DNA from: Muribaculaceae bacterium
GTDB taxonomy: Bacteria; Bacteroidota; Bacteroidia; Bacteroidales; Muribaculaceae
DNA: 64,000 nucleotides
Assembly: GCA_009775355.1 (NCBI GenBank)
Contig: VSPN01000002.1
Location: 1 to 64,000, forward strand
Direction of reading: 5' to 3'
The notes under the pieces were generated by a model that saw only the letters and a program-made list of their open reading frames with translations, had not been told where the DNA came from and ran no database searches. Numbering within the stretch: position 1 is the first letter of the stretch; each line of letters begins with the position of its first letter. This document shows, in pieces, positions 35,837 to 44,405 of this stretch. A program made the position numbers and the translations under genes.

Positions 35837-37714
35837 AAAATCGGTGCAATTATAGCGTAAGAGACGCCATGAGGCGTCATTCATGCCGGTCTTCATGTTG
35901 TAGACCATATTCATCCTTGTGAAGTTGCCGCCGAGGCTGAACCATGTCGAGAAATTATAGCTGGCCGACAGAGAGAATCCGTTGGTCATCACCTTGCCGT
36001 AGTTGACGTAAGTGGCGTTGAAAAGACCGCCGCTGATCGCCTGGAGGTTGCGTTTGATGTAATCGCGGGTGTCGCGGAAGATATATCCGGTCTCGGCATA
36101 TACCGAATGCAGACCGAACGACTTGTTCCAGCAGAGGTTGAGGTTATGAACTTGATTCCGGCTTGAGTGAGATGTCGCCCTCCTCCATGTCTTCGTCACC
36201 GAACATCTCGTCGACTGTCGGGAGTCTGTATGCCTTCTTGAACGATGCTTTCAACTGGAACCCCATCGGCATGAACCATTTGGCGGCGGCTCCGTAGCCG
36301 AGATAGTTGTCCTGCCGGTGCACGCGGTTGTAAGAAGTGGCGTTGGCGTCGGTGGCCTGCGCTCCCGATACATACTGGTAATATTCCTTTCCGAACACCG
36401 AGAAGTTGACCTGTTCGACCGGCATGAAGCGATAAGAGGCTCCGAATACGTTTTTCGAAGTCACCTTTGAGAATTCATCTTCCGATCCGTTGAGCAGATC
36501 CTCGTTGTGTCGGTTGAATGTGTTGAATACGTCGTTGATGGTGAACAGGTGCTTCTGACCGAGTCGGTAGAGACCGGTGAGGTTGGCGCTCCAGTTGTTG
36601 TTATTGGCACGCGAGAGCTGATAAGACTGCTCGCCGTTGCCGTCGGGCACGCGATCGCCGAACCAGTTGTAATGCCATGCAGCCGTGTCGACATTATTGG
36701 TTATGTCGTGATTGTAGGCGGCGTTGAAAGTCACGTCAAGACCGTCGACCGCGAGATTGCGCTTCACATATTTTCCTCGAGGTTCTCGACCGGGGTGTCG
36801 ATCCAGTAGTTGTTGTCTGAATAGTTGACAAATGCGTTGACTTCATACTTGAAGCCGTTGGAAAGTGTCTGGCCGAAATTCACATATCCACGGTGGGTGT
36901 TGAATGACCCGAAGCTGTAGGACGCGTCGAGAAGCCAGGCTCGTTTTCTCTTGCTGGTGACGATATTGATGACGCCGCCGATGGCGTCGGCACCGAAGCC
37001 GATAGGCACGACTCCGCGATAGACCTCGATGCGATCGGCGAAGTTTACGGGAATATTGCTGAGACTCATCGAATTGCTGCCTCCTTCCTGAGGGACGCCG
37101 TCGATGAATACCTTGATGTGCTTGTCGGTAAAACCGTCCATCGGGAGAGCGGTCTCCGAACCTACGCCTCCGCTCTCGCGGATTTTCATTCCGGGAGCTT
37201 TCTGCAAAGCGTCGGTCAGTGACTTGGTTGTATTGACAAGTTCTCTTGTGTCGATGCCGATGGCGTTGAAAGCCGAGTTTTTCAGTTTGCTAACAGTGCT
37301 TCCCGCCACGATCACCTCGCCGAGTTCTCCGGCAGGACGTAGTTTTATGGTCAGATTGGAGCACTCGCCTTTCTTTATGGTTATAGGTTTCTCCTGTTTA
37401 TCGAATCCGACGGAAGAGATGACAATGGTGTATTTCCCTTCAGGCGCGTAGAGACGGAAGATTCCCTTTTCATCAGTTAATGTGGCTATGTCAGTGCCTT
37501 TCAGATAGACATTGACGAAATCGAGAGTCTCCCCTTCTGAAGACAGGACTTTTCCCGAAACCATGGCTTTCCTGGGATTTTTCGATTTGCCCGATGCGTG
37601 GCGTGGAGGAGCGTCCGCTGCCGAAGCAACCGGGCAAACGAAAGAAAGGGCCAGGGCGGCAGCCATGGCCAGAACAAGACCGAATGAGATTGAAATGCGT
37701 GTATTATGAGTCAT
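35810..37714 (-). pseudogene. TonB-dependent receptor, broken
   Basis: Three consecutive frames encode pieces of one outer-membrane receptor. 37714-36764: signal peptide, carboxypeptidase-regulatory-like domain (VSGKVLSSEGETLDFVNVYL), plug domain (IRESGGVGSETALPMDGF, NPVNFADRIEVYRG-like) and first strands. 36767-36144: middle barrel (WHYNWFGDRVPDG, QLKASFKKAYRLPTVDEMF). 36199-35810: later barrel (WNKSFGLHSVYAETGYIFRDTRDYI). The first junction (near 36767) jumps frame and appears to have lost about 60 residues. The second (36149-36150) looks like one extra base: without it the frames join. The C-terminal 110-120 barrel residues are gone. Non-functional as read; residue-loss sizes are estimates from family knowledge. 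Confidence 0.88.
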
Positions 37715-37741
37715 GGGCTATATCCGTTCTGAAATGCAATG

Positions 37742-37773
37742 CAAAATTACTGCTTGCAATCTGACTGGACAAT
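37742..37773 (-). promoter_or_regulatory. Former promoter of the TonB receptor pseudogene
   Basis: ATTG (37773-37770), 20 bases, TAATTTTG (37749-37742), about 28 bases ahead of the pseudogene start. It still looks active, so a truncated message is probably still made. Confidence 0.62.
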
Positions 37774-37936
37774 CGCCTTAGTACGGTATTTTTCACGCGG
37801 TTCCGCATGGTGGCAGGAATGGTATTGCCGGTAAACGACATGCGGGCGATGGTGAATTTGGAGACTGAGCGTCTCTCGCCTGTGGCAATCTCCGGAGCAA
37901 TACCTAATAAAATTCACTTGCGGATTTTGTGGTGAC

Positions 37937-40408
37937 TCACTCGCGGTAGTAGATCCTCTTGACTCGGGGAGAGACCGATGTCAGAACTTCGTAGGGTATG
38001 GTGTCAAGCACGTCTGCAAGCCGCTGCAGCGGAGCGTCCGGACCGAAGATCTCGACCGGGTCTCCGACTTTGCAGTCAATGCCTGTCACATCGATCATGC
38101 AGGCGTCCATGCAGATGTTTCCGACGGTAGGCGCCTCTTTCCCGTTTACTGTTACCGCCACTGCGCCACGGCCGAAGTGACGGTTCATGCCGTCGGCATA
38201 TCCGATGGGAATAGTGGCTATGCGCGACAGTCGTGTCAGGACCCCCCTTCGGCCATATCCGATTGTCTCCCCATTCTTCCACTCGCGTATTGATGTTATG
38301 ACAGTGCGGAGTGTGGATACGACTGCGAGAGGTCTCTCCATCTCGGGAGGAAGAGTATTTGCGCCGTAAAGGCCTATGCCGAGGCGGGCCATGTCGTAAT
38401 GGTGGTCGGGATAGCGTAGTATTCCCGCCGTGTTCAGCACATGACGCAGTATCTTGGTCTTCGAGCGCGACAGCATGTAATCAGTGTATCGGGCGAATCT
38501 GTCGAGCTGAAGCTCCGTGTAGTCGTCCATGTCGGGGCAGTCAGACGTGGCGAGATGCGAGAAGACCGATTTGGCCGTCACCTCTGCTGAATTCTCCAGA
38601 ATGACCATCAGTTGCGCGAGTTCCTCTTCGACAAAACCCATGCGGTGCATTCCGGTGTCGAGCTTGATGTGTACCGGATAACCGGATATGCCGTTCTTGC
38701 GGGCCTCGCGTATCACGTCATGCAGCATCTCGAACGAATATATCTCCGGTTCGAGGCTGTAGGCGAACATCGACCTGTAATTGGCGATTTTGGGGTTCAT
38801 CACCATAATCGGCATAGTTATGCCTTTCTGCCGAAGCTCGATTCCCTCGTCGATGACTGCCACGGCAAGATATGCAGCTCCGCAGTCCTGCAGGGTTTTC
38901 GCGATCTCATAGCTGCCGGCTCCATATCCGGAAGCCTTGACCATGCACACTATGCCGGTTCCAGAGGGAAGGTGGCGTCTGAAGTAATTGTAATTCTCCA
39001 CCAGGGCGTCGAGATTTACCTCCAGCACGGTTTCGTGCTTGCGTGTCTCAAGAAGTTCGGCGACGCTGTCGAAATTGAATTCAGGCGACCCTTTGAGCAG
39101 AATGGCCTCGTCGGCGAAATCTGACGGAGACAGCGAGCCAAGCAAAGACGCGGTGTCGGGATAGAAAGAAGCTTCGTCACCGAAAAGCTCTCTGTGGGCC
39201 GAGATGGAGGGCCCCACGCCGATCAGGCGTGAAATTCCCGCCGAACGTGTAAGCGAGGCAATGTTAGCGTAGAGAGTTCCGGTGTCGGCTGATTCGTGGT
39301 GAATGTCGCTCAGAATAAGTGTGGCAGTCTGGTTGGGAGTCTTGCGTCGGCGCAAGAAGTCGAGAGCCGGTCGCAGCGATGAAAAATCAGAAGTGTAGGA
39401 GTCATGAATGACACTGCATCCGTTCACCCCCTCCGATACGTTGAGGCGCGTTCCGATCTTGTGGAGATGACGGAATCTTTCGGCTATCACGTCATGGTCG
39501 ATGCCTGAGTGGAGCATGAATGCCAGTGCGTTGGCCGCGTTTTCGAGATCTGCCTCGCTTTCAAGCGGCGCGGAGAAGGAGCCGGATTCTTCAGAATATG
39601 AATAGGAGATTTCCATGCCGTCGTCTGTTTTTTTTGCCGAAATCAGGATGTCGGCATCCTTGTCGGACAGCGACCATGTCAGAGTCTTTGCGCAGGGGGC
39701 GGCTTTGGCAACGGCATTTCTTATAAGCGTGCAGTCGTGTCTGAATATGACAGTGCGAGTCTGATGAGTGGCGGCCAGCAACGCTTTCTCTTCCGCCTTG
39801 GCGGCATCGGAGGCGAACCCTTCCGAATGCGCCTCGCCTATATTGGTGATTATGACGGTGTCGGGACTGATGCAGCCGGCAAGCGATGCCATTTCGCCGG
39901 GACGCGAGATGCCGGCCTCGATCACTCCGAGCCGGGTCGAGGGTTCGAGTTCCCACATTGACAGAGGAACTCCGGTCTGTGAGTTGTAGCTCCGTGGAGA
40001 GCGGCATATGTCGGAGAGTGGTTCCATAAGCTGGAATATCCATTCCTTGAGTGTGGTCTTGCCCCGGCTTCCGGTTATGGCGAGTATCTGGCCGCGGAAT
40101 TCAGGTCTGCGGGCGGCCACTTTCTGCAGGGCGGCCACCGTGTCGGGGACAATCAGAAAAGTTGCGTCGCCGGCATCGCGCATCCCGTCGGGAATGCGGT
40201 TGACCACGAAACAACGTACGCCACGCGCATACAGATCGGCTATGTAGCGGTGCCCGTCATTCCCCTTTGTAGGTATGGCGAAAAAAAGAGTGTCAGGAGC
40301 AGACTCAAGCGAACGGGAGTCTGTGAGGAGATGTCGAATTATCCTGTTGTTGTCTGCCGCTGTGTCAAGGCTGAGTGCCGCAGCTGTTTCTCTAATCGAA
40401 AGCTTCAT
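37937..40408 (-). CDS. murF-alr: Fused MurF ligase/alanine racemase
   Basis: A fused enzyme of about 823 residues from the ATG at 40408. The N-terminal half is MurF-like (UDP-MurNAc-tripeptide plus D-Ala-D-Ala): P-loop ITGSRGKTTLKEW near residue 110, NIGEAHSEGF and ATLILSDI-like central features. The C-terminal part (from about 460) is a fold III PLP alanine racemase with the PLP Lys in MVKASGYGAGSYEIA and the catalytic Tyr-loop region GYGRRGVLTRLSRIATIPIGYADG (quoted in two parts in the protein). This fusion is characteristic of Bacteroidota. One protein supplies D-Ala and uses D-Ala-D-Ala for peptidoglycan. Confidence 0.92.
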   Translation of the reverse strand: MKLSIRETAAALSLDTAADNNRIIRHLLTDSRSLESAPDTLFFAIPTKGNDGHRYIADLYARGVRCFVVNRIPDGMRDAGDATFLIVPDTVAALQKVAARRPEFRGQILAITGSRGKTTLKEWIFQLMEPLSDICRSPRSYNSQTGVPLSMWELEPSTRLGVIEAGISRPGEMASLAGCISPDTVIITNIGEAHSEGFASDAAKAEEKALLAATHQTRTVIFRHDCTLIRNAVAKAAPCAKTLTWSLSDKDADILISAKKTDDGMEISYSYSEESGSFSAPLESEADLENAANALAFMLHSGIDHDVIAERFRHLHKIGTRLNVSEGVNGCSVIHDSYTSDFSSLRPALDFLRRRKTPNQTATLILSDIHHESADTGTLYANIASLTRSAGISRLIGVGPSISAHRELFGDEASFYPDTASLLGSLSPSDFADEAILLKGSPEFNFDSVAELLETRKHETVLEVNLDALVENYNYFRRHLPSGTGIVCMVKASGYGAGSYEIAKTLQDCGAAYLAVAVIDEGIELRQKGITMPIMVMNPKIANYRSMFAYSLEPEIYSFEMLHDVIREARKNGISGYPVHIKLDTGMHRMGFVEEELAQLMVILENSAEVTAKSVFSHLATSDCPDMDDYTELQLDRFARYTDYMLSRSKTKILRHVLNTAGILRYPDHHYDMARLGIGLYGANTLPPEMERPLAVVSTLRTVITSIREWKNGETIGYGRRGVLTRLSRIATIPIGYADGMNRHFGRGAVAVTVNGKEAPTVGNICMDACMIDVTGIDCKVGDPVEIFGPDAPLQRLADVLDTIPYEVLTSVSPRVKRIYYRE

Positions 40409-40443
40409 TTTCCTATGTGTGTCTTGCATTCGCAAATTGAGTT

Positions 40444-40475
40444 CAAAATTAGAAAGAATCCGAAAGATATGCAAG
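40444..40475 (-). promoter_or_regulatory. Promoter for murF-alr
   Basis: CTTG (40475-40472), 20 bases, TAATTTTG (40451-40444). Predicted start near 40438 gives a leader of about 30 bases to ATG 40408 and excludes the longer upstream in-frame start codons. Confidence 0.72.
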
Positions 40476-40496
40476 AACGCGCGGAGAAAGGTATAT

Positions 40497-40530
40497 AAAA
40501 AACACAGGCGCATCACTGCGCCTGTGTTTT
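40497..40530 (-). terminator. Terminator of the candidate small RNA
   Basis: Fourteen-base perfect arms (AAAACACAGGCGCA at 40499-40512 and its complement at 40517-40530), four-base loop. The minus strand ends in six Ts; the plus strand has four, so it may act both ways. Confidence 0.88.
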
Positions 40531-40726
40531 CCGATACCTCCCGAAATCCTTCGTGAGTCTACCGTGGGTCCTAATTCTAATTAAACTATTAATCCATAAC
40601 TTTACTAATGCAACAATAAATTGTCAATGAAACGATATATGCGATATACTTTCTGCTTGCGAAAGATGACCCTTGCAATCATCTTTCTCTTGCTCTTAAC
40701 AACGTCCGCCCGGACATTGCTTCAGA
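40497..40726 (-). ncRNA. Candidate small RNA of about 230 bases
   Basis: A free-standing minus-strand transcription unit: exact-consensus promoter at 40762-40732, predicted 5' end near 40726, and a strong terminator at 40530-40497. Its only minus-strand frame of note is 25 codons (start near 40670, beginning MIARVIFRKQ). A nine-base perfect stem GAAAGATGA/TCATCTTTC lies within it, and the region before the terminator (ACCCACGGTAGACTCACG) is not AT-rich like ordinary spacer. I could not match it to a named RNA family. On the opposite strand a 37-codon frame at 40627-40740 (begins MKRYMRYTF, hydrophobic IIFLLLLTT core) could alternatively be a microprotein, but it has no good promoter. Confidence 0.65.
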
Positions 40727-40731
40727 CGTTG

Positions 40732-40762
40732 CAAAATTAACGGTTTCTTGCGAGACAACAAA
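40732..40762 (-). promoter_or_regulatory. Promoter of the candidate small RNA
   Basis: TTTG (40762-40759), 19 bases, TAATTTTG (40739-40732), an exact consensus match. The -33 TTTG is the end of the T-run of the preceding surE terminator. Confidence 0.85.
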
Positions 40763-40828
40763 AAAATCAAGTCCAATTTTTAACAATTAAAACAAGTTGA
40801 TTTGTTAAAATTGTTAAAAATTGGACTT
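40759..40828 (-). terminator. Terminator of surE, 20-bp perfect arms
   Basis: AAGTCCAATTTTTAACAATT (40769-40788) pairs perfectly with 40809-40828; the 20-base interior also self-pairs (TTAAAACAA/TTTGTTAA). On the minus strand it is followed by GATTTTTTTG, a classic T-run, about 80 bases after the surE stop. Confidence 0.85.
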
Positions 40829-40907
40829 AGGGGTATATGTTTGGTTAAATTGGAGTAATGATTCTGTAGTCAGGAGTCGCAATCTCTTTTAAAGATATTG
40901 AAGCCGT

Positions 40908-41699
40908 TCATACGACTCGATTGTTGTATTCATCGACAGCTCCTGCAAGCCAGGGAATGCCGCGGTCGATGTCGAGCGAGCGTTCTATCGCCACGGGCAC
41001 AACCGAAATCATGCCGTGCGAGAGTGCCCATTCGTCAGTCGTCTCGTTTTCGGGTTCGAGGTTGACGTATTTTCCGGTGAGCCAGTAGAATTTGTGTCCC
41101 GCCGGATCGGTATATTCCTTATACTCGTCGTTCCACAGACCTCGGCAGGGGGTGCATATTCGCATCTTTTCAGGAGTGCCGGCAATATCTGGCACGTTGA
41201 CATTGATAGCGATGTCGCGGGGAAGTCCGTTGCGGAGAGTGGCGGCGGCGAGCACATCTATGGCCCGGAGGCACGGGGTGAAATCCGCGTCGGCGGAGTG
41301 GTCGGTCAGCGAGAAACCGATAGAGGGTATTCCGAATGCCGCTCCCTCCATCGCCGCTCCCATCGTGCCGGAATAGAGCACATTGATCGCTGAGTTGGAG
41401 CCGTGGTTTATGCCTGTCACGACCAGATCCGGACGGCTGTCGAGAATATGATGCATCGCGAGTTTGATGCAGTCGACCGGGGTTCCCGAGACATGGTACA
41501 TGCGGGCGCCGTTGTAATCGGGTATGCGGGTGATGCGCAGCGGAGAGTTGACCGTAATGGCCATGGACTGTCCTGACTGAGGATGAAGCGGACATACGGC
41601 CACTACGTCGCCGAGAAGCGTCAGCCTGTCGATCAGAGCGTGGACACCGCGTGCCATGTATGAGTCGTCGTTGCTTACGAGAATAAGAGGTCTTTTCAT
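40908..41699 (-). CDS. surE: 5'/3'-nucleotidase SurE
   Basis: A 263-residue SurE from the ATG at 41699 (a longer frame to 41744 overlaps the upstream gene and lacks family similarity). The start PLILVSNDDSYMARGV gives the two metal-binding Asp residues, Ser/Asn ligands follow in GTPVDCIKLA and VTGINHGSNS, and YSGTMGAAMEGA is also conserved. It dephosphorylates nucleoside 5'- and 3'-monophosphates and short polyphosphate in the cytoplasm, linked to survival in stationary phase in other bacteria. Ends at a strong terminator. Confidence 0.92.
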   Translation of the reverse strand: MKRPLILVSNDDSYMARGVHALIDRLTLLGDVVAVCPLHPQSGQSMAITVNSPLRITRIPDYNGARMYHVSGTPVDCIKLAMHHILDSRPDLVVTGINHGSNSAINVLYSGTMGAAMEGAAFGIPSIGFSLTDHSADADFTPCLRAIDVLAAATLRNGLPRDIAINVNVPDIAGTPEKMRICTPCRGLWNDEYKEYTDPAGHKFYWLTGKYVNLEPENETTDEWALSHGMISVVPVAIERSLDIDRGIPWLAGAVDEYNNRVV

Positions 41700-41740
41700 A
41701 TGAGTGTATGATTGTTTTTTTGTGGAATGTGGTAAGCGGG

Positions 41741-42742
41741 TCATGGGAGAAGGACTTTCCTGCGGAACAGATAGCGCGACAGGACAGCATATCGCCTCGC
41801 TCCCGGCAGTGAAGACAGCGTGTCTTCGGCTGGTTGCGATGTGTAATCCTTCTTCATCCGCCGGAAATCGCGGTGCGCCCTAAGTATGGCGCGGGCGTTG
41901 GCGGTGTCGCCTTTGAGCAGGAACATGCCGAACGCCAGCGTGTCGGCAAGCCTGCGGATGAACAGCACTTTTTTACCTCGGCGCGGAGGCAGGTTTTTGT
42001 GCAGGAGCAACAGGTTGTTGCGGAAGTTAAGATATGTCTTTGTCGGGTTTCCCTGATTGAGCGACGCGCCTCCGACATGGTAGACGCACGAACCGGATAT
42101 GGCGCATACGCGCTTGCCCGCTCCGTGGACCCGGCAGCAGAGGTCTATCTCCTCCATGTGTGCGAAAAATCCGGGGTCGAGACCGCCGAGATCCATGTAT
42201 AGGCTGCGGGGTATTGTCAGACATGCGCCTGAAGCCCAGGCCACGTCGGCGGGTGCTCCGTCATACTGTCCGTGGTCTTTCTCGATGGCGTCGAAGAGGC
42301 GTCCGCGGCAGTAGGGGTATCCGAGCGCGTCGAGATAACCGCCGGCGGCACCGGCATATTCGAAGCTCGACTTGTCGCGGTAGCTCAGAATCTTCGGCTG
42401 TACAGCCCCCACATCGGGGTTGCTCTCAAGATAAGAAAGAATCGGCTGCCACCAGTTTTCAGTCACTTCGACGTCGGAATTCAGAAGTGTCACATATTCA
42501 TATTCCGATGCCTTGACGGCACGGTTGTAGCCCTCGGCGAAACCGTAGTTCCTGTCGAGCGTGATGAGGCGCACTTCAGGATGCGCCTCGCGCAGCCATT
42601 CGACGGAACCGTCGTCCGAGCCATTGTCGGCCACTATAAGGTCGGCCGTGTCAGAGACGGTGAACCGCGAGGCCGCGGGTATGAACTGCCGGAGCAGCGC
42701 GAGTCCGTTCCAGTTCAGTATTATGACTCCGAGCTTTTTCAT
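41741..42742 (-). CDS. Family 2 glycosyltransferase, rhamnosyltransferase-like
   Basis: A 333-residue GT2 enzyme from the ATG at 42742. It begins KKLGVIILNWNGLALL, with VADNGSDDGSVEWL for nucleotide binding and TLLNSDVEVTENW as the DxD-like metal site (NSDVE near 88-92). HMEEIDLCCRVHGAG is the typical acceptor-side ED motif seen in rhamnosyl and related transferases. A basic C-terminal tail (FRRMKKDYTS, RYLFRRKVLLP) suggests contact with the inner membrane. Probably builds a surface glycan on the cytoplasmic face. It ends 41 bases before surE, so the two may be cotranscribed. Confidence 0.86.
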   Translation of the reverse strand: MKKLGVIILNWNGLALLRQFIPAASRFTVSDTADLIVADNGSDDGSVEWLREAHPEVRLITLDRNYGFAEGYNRAVKASEYEYVTLLNSDVEVTENWWQPILSYLESNPDVGAVQPKILSYRDKSSFEYAGAAGGYLDALGYPYCRGRLFDAIEKDHGQYDGAPADVAWASGACLTIPRSLYMDLGGLDPGFFAHMEEIDLCCRVHGAGKRVCAISGSCVYHVGGASLNQGNPTKTYLNFRNNLLLLHKNLPPRRGKKVLFIRRLADTLAFGMFLLKGDTANARAILRAHRDFRRMKKDYTSQPAEDTLSSLPGARRYAVLSRYLFRRKVLLP

Positions 42743-42917
42743 GATTAAGACTCCATCCTGCAAAAAATGTTAAAGCCTGAATCTGCGATGATGCGCCAAC
42801 ATTATTCGCCGGGGGGTATTCATTATTTATGTTTTTGTTAACTAAATTAATTTAAGTTGCCACTGCCGGGCGTCTTTTCGGTAAATTTTGAGGGATGAGG
42901 TTCCGGTCGTATTGGAT

Positions 42918-44216
42918 CTATTGGTTGGCCGAAAGGTTGGATTCGGATATTGTTACAGATGATACGGTGTTGATCATGTCAGGATCAAGCGGCGCCTCGA
43001 TGCGTATGTAATTGTCGGTGAAACCGTGCATGATGCGTCCGCCGTGCGATGGAGACTCCCAGAGCACCGTGGCTGTGCGTCCGATATGAGACCTGACGAA
43101 ATTCTGATGCTTGCGTTCCGATATCCTCATGAGTTCGGCGGTTCGCCGGTGTTTCTCCTCCTGGCTCACGGAATGTCCTATCATCAGGGCTTTCGTGCCC
43201 GGGCGTTCCGAATAAGGGAATACATGCAGGCGTGTCACCGGAAGCGATGCTATGAAATCGCGGCCTCTGAGCCACTCCTCCTCAGTCTCGCCTCTTGCGC
43301 CGGCTATGACGTCGACTCCGATGAATGCGTCGGGAATCATTCGGCGGATCAGTTCGATGCGCGACCTGAAAAGCGACGTGTCATAGCGGCGGTTCATCAG
43401 CTTGAGCACGGCGTCGGAACCCGACTGCAGCGGTATGTGGAAATGCGGCATGAACGCCCTTGATTCAGTAGCGATCCATTGCAGAATCTCCTCTGAAAGA
43501 AGGTTGGGTTCGATTGAAGATATTCGGTAACGTTCTATGCCCGCGACGGAGTCGAGTGCGCGGAGCAGATCTAAGAGGCTCTCTCCGGTGTCGCGTCCGA
43601 AATCGCCAATGTTCACTCCGGTTATGACGATCTCGCGGCCACCCTCGCCGGCCACCCTGCGGGCGATATCGGTGATTCCGGCTATGCTGCCCGAGCGGGA
43701 GCGGCCACGCGCGAAAGGAATTGTGCAGTATGTGCAAAAATAGTCGCAGCCATCCTGAACCTTGAGGAAGTAACGGGTCCGGTCGCCGCGCTCGCACGAA
43801 GGCATGAACTCGCGGATCTCGAGCGGGGGAGTCGTGGCCACCTGTTGGACGCGGGTTTCCAGCCAGCGGTCGAGATACTGGGCGATACGCAGTTTTTCGT
43901 TCGATCCGAGCACGACCGAGACTCCCGGCATCGCGGCGATCTGATCCGGTTTGAGCTGGGCGTAACAGCCTGTCACCACCACGGTGGCGTCGGGATGCTC
44001 TTTGGTGAGCCTTCGGATCAACTGTCGCCCCTTCTTGTCGGCCATTTCTGTGACAGAGCAAGTGTTGATGACGATCAGATCGGGGCTTTCCCCCTCTTCG
44101 GCACGCAGTATGCCGCGGTCGGCGAGCATCTTGCCGATCGTGGAGGTTTCCGAGAAATTCAGTTTGCAACCCAACGTGTGGTATGCGGCTTTCAGGATGG
44201 TTTTGTCTTCGCTCAT
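42918..44216 (-). CDS. mtaB: tRNA t6A37 methylthiotransferase
   Basis: A 432-residue radical-SAM methylthiotransferase of the MtaB type. The UPF0004 domain has cluster Cys residues in YHTLGCKLN, VINTCSVTEMADKKG and VVTGCYAQLKPD; the SAM cluster is DGCDYFCTYCTIPFARG (near 150-166). A TRAM-like region closes the protein. It converts t6A37 to ms2t6A37 in ANN-reading tRNAs. It is a distinct paralogue of miaB at 25115, so this window holds both branches of A37 methylthiolation. Transcribed divergently from ftsX. Confidence 0.92.
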   Translation of the reverse strand: MSEDKTILKAAYHTLGCKLNFSETSTIGKMLADRGILRAEEGESPDLIVINTCSVTEMADKKGRQLIRRLTKEHPDATVVVTGCYAQLKPDQIAAMPGVSVVLGSNEKLRIAQYLDRWLETRVQQVATTPPLEIREFMPSCERGDRTRYFLKVQDGCDYFCTYCTIPFARGRSRSGSIAGITDIARRVAGEGGREIVITGVNIGDFGRDTGESLLDLLRALDSVAGIERYRISSIEPNLLSEEILQWIATESRAFMPHFHIPLQSGSDAVLKLMNRRYDTSLFRSRIELIRRMIPDAFIGVDVIAGARGETEEEWLRGRDFIASLPVTRLHVFPYSERPGTKALMIGHSVSQEEKHRRTAELMRISERKHQNFVRSHIGRTATVLWESPSHGGRIMHGFTDNYIRIEAPLDPDMINTVSSVTISESNLSANQ

Positions 44217-44230
44217 ATATCAGAAGAACG

Positions 44231-44261
44231 CAAAATTAACTGTTAGAGGAACGCAAAATTA
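44231..44261 (-). promoter_or_regulatory. Two -7 boxes upstream of mtaB
   Basis: TAATTTTG occurs at 44238-44231 and again at 44261-44254, both inside a 13-base direct repeat (GAACGCAAAATTA). No perfect -33 partner is seen for either. The duplication suggests a copied promoter. Confidence 0.55.
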
Positions 44262-44301
44262 GCGAAAAATCGGCGTAAAAATGAAAAAATCGGTATAAAC
44301 T

Positions 44302-44334
44302 ATTGACAAAGGGGGGTCTTATTTATTAACTTTG
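44302..44334 (+). promoter_or_regulatory. Promoter of the ftsX-queA cluster
   Basis: ATTG (44302-44305), 21 bases, TAACTTTG (44327-44334). Predicted start near 44340, leader about 65 bases to the ftsX ATG. Confidence 0.75.
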
Positions 44335-44405
44335 CGCATCAAAGGCAGCGAGTCGGCATGCGGACGTGTCCGCCTTATGCCGGCCTTACCTGTCGCAAGC
44401 GACCT

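Noticed and set aside
40627..40740. 37-codon plus-strand gene
   Set aside because: Protein-like with a hydrophobic core, but its stop lies in the minus-strand -7 box and no plus-strand promoter fits. Kept only as an alternative under the small RNA.
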